From positions 1 to 6,622 of the forward strand of contig CAJVYJ010000107.1 in NCBI GenBank assembly GCA_913009475.1: DNA of 6,622 nucleotides, read 5' to 3'. This DNA is from an uncultured Actinomycetes bacterium (GTDB lineage Bacteria; Actinomycetota; Aquicultoria; CAJVYJ01). The notes under the pieces were generated by a model. It did not search any database. It was not told where the DNA came from and worked only from the letters and a program-made list of their open reading frames with translations. Within the stretch, counting starts at the first letter, position 1. Every line of letters starts with the position of its first letter. Positions 1 through 4,002 of this stretch are shown piece by piece. The translations under genes were made by a program, and so were the position numbers.

Positions 1-59
1 GAATCGTACTCTTTTTTTAATGATTGAATTCGTTTTCTAAAGGGGCTAGGTAGTGCCAT
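1..59 (-). CDS. N-terminal fragment of an unidentified divergent gene, cut by the window edge
   Basis: Reading leftward from an ATG at 59-57 there are 19 uninterrupted codons (MALPSPFRKRIQSLKKEYD) plus two bases before the window ends. A GGAG ribosome-binding site lies at 70-67, seven bases from the ATG, and a near-consensus promoter for the same strand lies at 120-92. That combination supports a real gene start despite the short reading frame. The visible residues are basic and probably helical after the first few. I do not recognise the family: too little is present, and similarity to the first helix of XRE-type regulators would be a guess. The gene is transcribed away from efp and would share its upstream region. 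Confidence 0.5.
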   Translation of the reverse strand, partial: MALPSPFRKRIQSLKKEYD

Positions 60-91
60 ATTATTTCTCCACGTTTTGTATCTACACTTGA

Positions 92-120
92 ACTATAGTA
101 TATTCACTCATTTATGTCAA
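92..120 (-). promoter_or_regulatory. Sigma-70-type promoter firing leftward
   Basis: On the minus strand a perfect TTGACA -35 box (120-115) is followed by a 17-base spacer (114-98) and a TATAGT -10 box (97-92). The start point would be near 85, giving a leader of about 25 bases before the ATG at 59. It is the best promoter match in the window and belongs to the divergent gene at the left edge. An ATTCAC box at 102-107 lies inside its spacer, where a bound protein could block it. Confidence 0.65.
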
Positions 121-160
121 TTAAACGTGAATTACATCGATATTATTAACTAAATTCACG
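102..160. promoter_or_regulatory. Three ATTCAC/GTGAAT boxes, two forming an inverted repeat (candidate operator)
   Basis: ATTCAC occurs at 102-107 and 154-159, and its complement GTGAAT at 127-132. The second and third extend to a perfect inverted repeat, CGTGAATT (126-133) and AATTCACG (153-160), separated by 19 bases. Box centres are about 25 and 27 bases apart. The set lies in the divergent upstream region and overlaps the leftward promoter. This looks like an operator for a regulator, possibly the divergent gene's product. The surrounding DNA is AT-rich, so chance cannot be excluded. Confidence 0.35.
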
Positions 161-206
161 GTAATTTAGGGGACGTTGGTTGCGATTGTTGCTTGTTTGG
201 TTGGCC

Positions 207-317
207 TGGATTCCCGATCGGAGTCGGCAGTGACAATACACCCCCACCCCAGCCCTCCCCCGTCCAGGGGCTGGAGAAATTTGTTGAACGGGAATGACAA
301 ACGTAAAGTGGGTCGGG
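207..317. repeat. Degenerate copy of the dispersed intergenic repeat found at 3387-3726
   Basis: Positions 207-235 read TGGATTCCCGATCGG followed by a diverged GTCGG...TGACA end, closely matching the right ends of the two units at 3387-3492 and 3551-3663. Positions 290-299 repeat the GGGAATGACA end motif. Positions 296-317 match 3705-3726 at 18 of 22 bases. The copy is incomplete and rearranged, which suggests an older insertion. Its presence upstream of both efp and accC shows that the family is dispersed. Confidence 0.6.
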
Positions 318-439
318 AAAGAAAAATATTGGGGCGGAGGGGAGAAAAAAAGAGTTTATTTTCCGGCTTTAAATTGAAACTCTCGCCCGATATTCCAGAT
401 GCCTCTCTCCAGAAAAGCGGGAATCTTCGTCGTTCGCTG

Positions 440-469
440 TTGGTGTTAAGACGGATATTAATTTATAAT
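440..469 (+). promoter_or_regulatory. Probable efp promoter
   Basis: A perfect TATAAT -10 box (464-469) is preceded at 18 bases by TTGGTG (440-445), which shares the first three bases of the -35 consensus. The predicted start near 476 gives a leader of about 55 bases, with the AAGGAGA ribosome-binding site at 514-520. The -10 box is convincing and the -35 box is weak. Confidence 0.45.
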
Positions 470-530
470 AGGTTGGTCCGATTTAATAAATATTAAAAAG
501 ATAGGCGACAATGAAGGAGAACTGTTTTCA

Positions 531-1088
531 ATGATTTCAACCAACCAATTCAAAAACGGCATGGCCATCAAGCTTGATGGTACCTTATTTTTTATTGTTG
601 ATTTCCAGCACGTAAAACCGGGCAAAGGCGGGGCGTTTGTGCGGACAAAGCTGAAGAATGTGAAGACGGGAGCGGTGATTGACCGGACTTTTCGCGCCGG
701 AGAGAAGTTTGAGCAAGCCATTTTGGACAAGCGGCAGATGCAATTTCTCTATTCTGACGGCGACAGTTATAATTTTATGGATAATGAGACTTATAATCAG
801 ATAACCCTTTCAAAAGAGCAGTTGGGCGATGTTATGAAATATGTTAAGGAAAATGACAATATTGCTATCTTGCTCTATGAGGACCAACCGATCAATGTTG
901 AGCCGGAGATATTTGTCGAGTTGAAAGTAACCGAGACCGACCCCGGTTTAAAAGGCGATACCTCGAGCGGTGGTAACAAACCGGCTACTTTAGAGACCGG
1001 CGCCGTGGTACACGTACCGTTGTTTATCCAGATCGGCGATGTAATCAAAGTCGATACTCGGACTAATACTTATATAACCAGGGTGTAG
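531..1088 (+). CDS. efp: Translation elongation factor P (EF-P)
   Basis: EF-P binds between the P and E sites of the ribosome and promotes peptide-bond formation at polyproline stretches. At 185 residues it has the usual full length: an N-terminal KOW-like domain (about 1-65) followed by two OB-type domains. The C-terminal signature K-x-A-x4-G-x2-V-x-V-P-x2-I-x2-G is intact at residues 150-169. The loop that reaches the peptidyl-transferase centre reads HVKPGKGGAF, with Lys32 at the tip and Pro30 before it. This resembles the Bacillus subtilis type, where Lys32 is modified, rather than the Arg32 type modified by EarP; no modification gene is in the window. AAGGAGA at 514-520 supports the ATG. 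The gene is followed by a tandem duplication and a long spacer, so it is probably transcribed apart from the carboxylase gene. Confidence 0.97.
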   Translation: MISTNQFKNGMAIKLDGTLFFIVDFQHVKPGKGGAFVRTKLKNVKTGAVIDRTFRAGEKFEQAILDKRQMQFLYSDGDSYNFMDNETYNQITLSKEQLGDVMKYVKENDNIAILLYEDQPINVEPEIFVELKVTETDPGLKGDTSSGGNKPATLETGAVVHVPLFIQIGDVIKVDTRTNTYITRV

Positions 1089-1130
1089 GTGTTTTGAGGG
1101 TTACAGGGTGTAGGTGTTTTGAGAGTTACG
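1081..1130 (+). repeat. 25-bp tandem duplication spanning the efp stop codon
   Basis: Two adjacent 25-bp units (1081-1105 and 1106-1130) differ at only two positions. The first unit contains the last efp codons and the TAG stop (1086-1088). The second carries the same GGGTGTAG in the untranslated region. This looks like a recent slippage or recombination duplication. It leaves the EF-P protein unchanged because the stop is in the first copy. Confidence 0.85.
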
Positions 1131-1244
1131 GGGTAAAGGGGACGGGGGACAATGATGGTGTGAGATGTAAGGGTGTATAAATGTGCGAACCTTTCTTTCC
1201 TCAACCCTATTTTACAGCCGCACTGAGATTTTCGCTCAAAGCTC

Positions 1245-1273
1245 TTCATTTAGAAAACGGTTACCAGTATAAT
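1245..1273 (+). promoter_or_regulatory. Possible promoter for the carboxyltransferase gene
   Basis: A perfect TATAAT lies at 1268-1273. At 17 bases upstream is TTCATT (1245-1250), which matches the -35 consensus at only three positions, and there is no extended -10 TG. If used, the leader would be about 205 bases and would include the palindrome at 1403-1426. Confidence 0.3.
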
Positions 1274-1402
1274 GGTTAAAGGAAACGTTAAACTTATTGA
1301 CTCGCGCTTAATTATGGCTTGATTGAAGAATAAATATAGTTGATGGTGTTTCCGGCTGTCTCTATCGGTAACTGAATGTTCGCGAAGGGCCGGCAAGCAA
1401 CA

Positions 1403-1426
1403 CATATATTAAGGAAACAATATATG
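1403..1426. promoter_or_regulatory. AT-rich inverted repeat upstream of the carboxyltransferase gene
   Basis: CATATATT (1403-1410) and AATATATG (1419-1426) are perfect eight-base arms around an eight-base loop, ending 57 bases before the ATG. It could be an operator or a leader hairpin. Being composed mostly of A and T, it could also be chance. Confidence 0.25.
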
Positions 1427-1483
1427 CACTACGGTTGTGCCATATTGCTTAAACAAAACGAAAAGTTTTAAAAAGGATTATTT

Positions 1484-3343
1484 ATGAAAGAAAGACCAAT
1501 AAAAATATGTGATACGACGTTGCGAGACGCCCATCAATCGTTGTGGGCGACAAGAATGCGGACCGAAGATATGGTGCCTATTCTCTCCAAGATAGATGAG
1601 ATAGGTTATTTCTCGGTTGAGATGTGGGGCGGAGCTACATTCGACTCATGCTTACGTTTTCTCGACGAGAACCCCTGGGACCGGTTGAGGATAATTAAAT
1701 CATATATGCGTCACACACCACTGCAGATGTTGCTTCGAGGGCAGAACTTAGTCGGGTATCGCCACTATAGTGATGATATAGTCCGTCGTTTTGTTAAAGC
1801 GACAGCGGCCAACGGTATGGATATATTTCGTGTTTTTGATGCTTTAAACGATACCAGAAATTTAAAGACCTCAATTGAGGCGATTAAAGAATCAGGCAAA
1901 CACGCTCAAGGCGCGGTCGTCTATACCATCAGTCCGGTGCACACACTGGAGCATTATGTGGAGACCGCTCTGGAGTTGGTTGATATGGGCGTTGACTCGA
2001 TCTGTATTAAAGATATGGCGGCCTTGCTTTCTCCATATCGGACTTTCAAACTGGTACAACGGCTTAAGAGAGAGATCGACTTACCTATACATCTACATTG
2101 TCATTATATCGGCGGCATGGCCCCGATGAACTATTTGAAAGCCATTGAGGCGGGCGTGGATGTAATCGATACCGCTACCGGACCGTTGGCTTTCGGGAAC
2201 TCGCAGCCGGCTACGGAGATGATAGTAGCCGCTTTCAAGGATTCACCCTGGGATACGCGTCTTAATCTGGATTTGCTTTATGAGATTGCGGAATATTTTG
2301 AAAAAGTACGGGTAAAAAGAGGCCTGCAAAGAGGTGTAACCTCGCTTGAACATATGAAAGTAATGACTCATCAAGTGCCCGGCGGGATGATATCCAATTT
2401 ATTCAGTCAATTACAGGAGCAGAAAGCGCTTGATAGGATAAAGGATGTTTTTGAAGAGATACCAAAGGTCAGGGCTGAGGTAGGTTATCCGCCTCTAGTT
2501 ACGCCTCTTAGCCAAATAGTTGGGACCCAGGCGGTTTTAAATGTATTGACCGGTAAGAGATGGGCGGTCATACCTGATGAGATGAAAGCTTATGTACGCG
2601 GCTACTATGGCCGGGCGCCGGGGTCGATGTCGCCTGATGTTGAAGAAAAAATATTAAAGGGAGAGCCGCGCATAGATATCAGGCCGGCGGAGTTGTTGAA
2701 GGAGACCTTTGATGATTATGCCGATGAGATGGGCGATCTAGCCAGAAATGAAGAGGATGTGCTCTCGTACGCGCTCTTTCCCAACGAAACAAAAAAATAT
2801 CTGGCCACGCACGCTGAAGGCGCGGAAAAAGCTGTATTTATGATGAGTGAAGATATTAATGCTGTTAAGGAGGATGGTTATATGGATGTTTCCCAGATTC
2901 GTGAACTTATTAAACTGGTTGAACAGAGTGATATTAATGAAGTTCTAGTCGACGAGGGTGATGTTAAGATAACCGTGCGCCGGGGTATGACTGAAGCTAA
3001 AGGTGAAGTAAAGGTTGATACTATAAAAAAAGGTGAGACTTCTAAGGTGGAAACTACAGTGCCAACAGCCAAAGAAGAAGAGGTACCGGCCGGTTGGCAA
3101 GCGATAAAAGCGCCGATGGTAGGTACTTTCTACCGGGCGCCGTCGCCCGACGCCGATTCTTTTGTCGAAGAAGGCACGGTTATAGAGCCCGGGCAAACGC
3201 TCTGCATTTTAGAAGCAATGAAGCTTATGAATGAGATTCCGGCGGAAGAGCACGGGATTATCAGAAAAATCTTAGTGGAGAACGCTCACCCCGTTGAATA
3301 TGGCCAAGTTTTATTCTTGTATGAGCCGTCGGAGAAAGCGTAG
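1484..3343 (+). CDS. oadA: Biotin-dependent carboxyltransferase (pyruvate carboxylase subunit B / OadA family) fused to acetyl-CoA-carboxylase-type AccB
   Basis: This 619-residue protein moves CO2 between carboxybiotin and an organic acid, most likely pyruvate/oxaloacetate. Residues 1-240 are the TIM-barrel carboxyltransferase: CDTTLRDAHQSL with the metal-ligand Asp15, LLRGQNLVGYRHY (83-95), FDALND (118-123), the probable carbamylated Lys176 in CIKDM, and metal-ligand His205 and His207 in LHCH. Residues 250-440 are the conserved OadA/pyruvate carboxylase C-terminal domain. Residues 467-619 are AccB: an N-terminal helix (MDVSQIRELIKLVEQ), a charged linker, then the biotinyl domain (540-615) with the AccB thumb FYRAPSPDADSF and biotin attachment at Lys580 in EAMKLMNEI. 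Ordinary OadA proteins carry a different biotinyl domain, so this fusion is unusual. AAGGA at 1473-1477 supports the start. The neighbouring accC supplies biotin carboxylase. No oadB/oadG sodium-pump genes are present, so a two-subunit pyruvate carboxylase is favoured; methylmalonyl-CoA carboxyltransferase 5S-like activity is an alternative. Confidence 0.9.
   Translation: MKERPIKICDTTLRDAHQSLWATRMRTEDMVPILSKIDEIGYFSVEMWGGATFDSCLRFLDENPWDRLRIIKSYMRHTPLQMLLRGQNLVGYRHYSDDIVRRFVKATAANGMDIFRVFDALNDTRNLKTSIEAIKESGKHAQGAVVYTISPVHTLEHYVETALELVDMGVDSICIKDMAALLSPYRTFKLVQRLKREIDLPIHLHCHYIGGMAPMNYLKAIEAGVDVIDTATGPLAFGNSQPATEMIVAAFKDSPWDTRLNLDLLYEIAEYFEKVRVKRGLQRGVTSLEHMKVMTHQVPGGMISNLFSQLQEQKALDRIKDVFEEIPKVRAEVGYPPLVTPLSQIVGTQAVLNVLTGKRWAVIPDEMKAYVRGYYGRAPGSMSPDVEEKILKGEPRIDIRPAELLKETFDDYADEMGDLARNEEDVLSYALFPNETKKYLATHAEGAEKAVFMMSEDINAVKEDGYMDVSQIRELIKLVEQSDINEVLVDEGDVKITVRRGMTEAKGEVKVDTIKKGETSKVETTVPTAKEEEVPAGWQAIKAPMVGTFYRAPSPDADSFVEEGTVIEPGQTLCILEAMKLMNEIPAEEHGIIRKILVENAHPVEYGQVLFLYEPSEKA
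2867..2884 (+). promoter_or_regulatory. Internal Shine-Dalgarno and ATG before the AccB part of the fusion
   Basis: AAGGAGG (2867-2873), a seven-base match to the anti-Shine-Dalgarno, lies eight bases before an in-frame ATG (2882-2884), which is codon 467 of the fusion. That methionine is exactly where standalone AccB proteins begin (MDVSQIRELIK, compare E. coli MDIRKIKKLIE). The strength, spacing and placement suggest a second translation start. It may be active or a relic of a once-separate gene. Confidence 0.5.
2882..3343 (+). CDS. accB: Nested in-frame accB: putative free biotin carboxyl carrier protein
   Basis: Starting at the internal ATG, this frame gives 153 residues, close to the 156 of E. 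coli AccB, and has every AccB part. These are an N-terminal helix (1-15), a charged flexible linker (about 35-70), and the biotinyl domain with the thumb FYRAPSPDADSF (83-94) and biotinylated Lys114 in EAMKLMNEI. A free copy would carry carboxybiotin from AccC to the AccA-AccD carboxyltransferase for malonyl-CoA synthesis; no accA or accD is in the window. It shares its stop codon with the longer fusion. The AccB homology is clear. Its production as a separate protein is inferred from the internal Shine-Dalgarno. The alternative is that only the fused form is made and that a separate accB lies elsewhere in the genome. Confidence 0.4.
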   Translation: MDVSQIRELIKLVEQSDINEVLVDEGDVKITVRRGMTEAKGEVKVDTIKKGETSKVETTVPTAKEEEVPAGWQAIKAPMVGTFYRAPSPDADSFVEEGTVIEPGQTLCILEAMKLMNEIPAEEHGIIRKILVENAHPVEYGQVLFLYEPSEKA

Positions 3344-3386
3344 GGGGTAATGCCATTAAGCTTGTTATGCTCAGCTTGCCTACGTT

Positions 3387-3492
3387 TGTCATTCTCGGCT
3401 TGACTGGGAATCCAGGAATTACAGTGCATTGGAATAATAAGTGTTAAAAGGCACGTTGGGCCGTGGATTCCCGATCGGGGTCGGGAATGACA
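3387..3492. repeat. MITE-like repeat unit, copy 1
   Basis: A 106-bp unit bounded by imperfect terminal inverted repeats of about 28 bp: the left end begins TGTCATTCTCGGCTTGACTG and reaches GGGAATCCA; the right end runs TGGATTCCCGATCGGGGTCG to GGGAATGACA. The inside carries a CACGTTGGGCCGTG mini-hairpin and the 10-bp palindrome CCCGATCGGG. No transposase is encoded and no clear target duplication is seen. It lies 43 bases after the carboxyltransferase stop and could fold into a long hairpin in the transcript. Confidence 0.75.
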
Positions 3493-3550
3493 GTGGAAAG
3501 AGAGCGTAGAGGGTCGAGGTGAGAGGGTAGAAAAAACGTGTTCCCACGTC

Positions 3551-3663
3551 TGTCATTCTCAGCTTGACTGGGAATCCAGGTAAAGAGGTGTATTGGAACC
3601 AGAACATGTAAAGCATTAAAAGGCACGTTGGGCCGTGGATTCCCGATCGGGTCGGGAATGACA
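3551..3663. repeat. MITE-like repeat unit, copy 2
   Basis: This 113-bp unit is in the same orientation as the copy at 3387-3492. The left inverted repeat differs by one base over its first 30. The right half (TTAAAAGGCACGTTGGGCCG through GGGAATGACA) differs only by loss of one G, while the centre is diverged and longer. The pair is either a tandem duplication of a module including spacer or two insertions at one hot spot. Confidence 0.75.
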
Positions 3664-3726
3664 AACGTAGATGGCACGGGAATGACAGTGGTTAGGGTCG
3701 GGAATGACAAGCGTAAGATGGATCGG
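3664..3726. repeat. Partial end copies of the same repeat family
   Basis: GGGAATGACA recurs at 3678-3687 and, as TCGGGAATGACA, at 3698-3709, directly after the full copy that ends at 3663. The right ends are thus iterated without left ends. The segment 3705-3726 matches 296-317 upstream of efp at 18 of 22 bases, tying both spacers to one family. Confidence 0.55.
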
Positions 3727-3750
3727 GTGACGGGTTATGGGGGACGTTGT

Positions 3751-3774
3751 AGAGACGTTGCAGGCAACGTCTCT
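3751..3774. repeat. Perfect 11-bp inverted repeat
   Basis: AGAGACGTTGC (3751-3761) and GCAACGTCTCT (3764-3774) are perfect complements separated by AG. With G-U pairs the stem could extend three more positions on each side. It is not followed by a T-run, so it is not a typical terminator. Similar near-palindromes occur as dispersed intergenic repeats in other bacteria, so a small mobile palindrome is plausible. It could stabilise the 3' end of the upstream mRNA. Confidence 0.6.
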
Positions 3775-3801
3775 GTATAAAACAAAAAGTCCGAAATCTA
3801 C

Positions 3802-3866
3802 CATGCGCCTCTCATGAAGCCCGTAGGGCTGATTCGCATGAGGCGCGAGAGCGCCGAATCGCATGC
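3802..3866 (+). other. Alternative-hairpin segment in the accC upstream region
   Basis: Three pairings are visible. AGCCC/GGGCT (3818-3822 with 3826-3830) forms a small hairpin. GATTC (3831-3835) with GAATC (3856-3860) plus GGCGC (3842-3846) with GCGCC (3851-3855) form a hairpin capped by the GNRA tetraloop GAGA. Alternatively GCGCCTC (3805-3811) pairs with GAGGCGC (3840-3846), which excludes the second hairpin. A switch is possible, but the segment lies upstream of the candidate promoter at 3886, so it would matter only in read-through RNA. It may equally be repeat debris. Confidence 0.35.
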
Positions 3867-3885
3867 TCAAAATAGAATAATCAGA

Positions 3886-3914
3886 TTGACAATGTGGAGC
3901 AAAAAGCATAGACG
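3886..3914 (+). promoter_or_regulatory. Possible accC-nusB-xseB-ispA promoter
   Basis: A perfect TTGACA -35 box (3886-3891) is followed at 17 bases by TAGACG (3909-3914), a weak -10 with three consensus matches. It sits just after the repeat-rich spacer and about 90 bases before accC. A start near 3921 would place the hairpins at 3933-3966 in the leader. The -10 is the weak point. Confidence 0.35.
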
Positions 3915-3932
3915 GAATAAAAGCGTAAAGTG

Positions 3933-3977
3933 TTTCAGCGGAGATTGCTGAATATCAGCCCTGAAAAAACGTTTTTT
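3933..3977 (+). promoter_or_regulatory. Structured leader element before accC
   Basis: TTTCAG (3933-3938) can pair with CTGAAA (3961-3966), enclosing the hairpin GCTGA-ATA-TCAGC (3947-3959). Alternatively TTCAGC (3934-3939) pairs with GCTGAA (3947-3952), which excludes both. The 14-base palindrome AAAAAACGTTTTTT (3964-3977) follows. Mutually exclusive stems just before a ribosome-binding site suggest attenuation or translational control. It fits no riboswitch class that I know, and the AT-rich palindrome alone would be a poor terminator. Confidence 0.35.
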
Positions 3978-4002
3978 ATTATGGATATAATGGAGAAAAA
4001 AT

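Larger units (their letters stand above)
60..530. other. Intergenic region between the divergent gene and efp
   Basis: No credible gene lies here. Contents are the leftward promoter and boxes at 92-160, a degenerate dispersed repeat at 207-317, a C-rich hairpin (CCAGCCC at 249-255 with GGGCTGG at 268-274, not followed by a T-run and so not a terminator), purine-rich DNA around 318-360, and the efp promoter at 440-469. An open frame at 176-496 starts at TTG, has no homologue that I recognise and reads through the repeat, so it is judged spurious. Confidence 0.6.
1131..1483. other. Spacer between efp and the carboxyltransferase gene
   Basis: No gene or known RNA is visible. It opens G-rich (1131-1150), then becomes mixed and AT-rich. 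I see no convincing rho-independent terminator for efp: the nearest candidate, TGAG/CTCA around 1224-1238, has only four base pairs. Candidate control elements are a TATAAT at 1268-1273 and an AT-rich palindrome at 1403-1426. No palindrome resembling a BirA biotin operator was found. Confidence 0.5.

Noticed and set aside
76..104. Rightward promoter TTGTAT-17-TATATT
   Set aside because: The -35 is weak, it overlaps the far better leftward promoter, and a nearer TATAAT at 464-469 suits efp better.
249..274. C-rich hairpin as a terminator
   Set aside because: The stem is followed by AGAAATTTG, not a T-run, and no plus-strand gene ends before it.
176..496. Plus-strand open frame of 106 codons upstream of efp
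   Set aside because: It starts at TTG with no proper ribosome-binding site, runs through the degenerate repeat, and has a low-complexity Pro/Arg/Ser/Lys-rich translation without any family pattern.
3531..3549. Minus-strand terminator: ACGTG-GGAA-CACGT followed by six T
   Set aside because: The stem has only five base pairs and no minus-strand gene is present upstream of it.
3387..3726. CRISPR array
   Set aside because: The repeats are only two full, inverted-ended units with unequal spacing and no regular spacers or cas genes.
3419..3909. Several overlapping minus-strand open frames in the spacer before accC
   Set aside because: Their peptides repeat the same phrases (for example RESTAQRAF, GNPRPNVPFN) because they translate the repeat units; frames shift between copies and no start signals exist.
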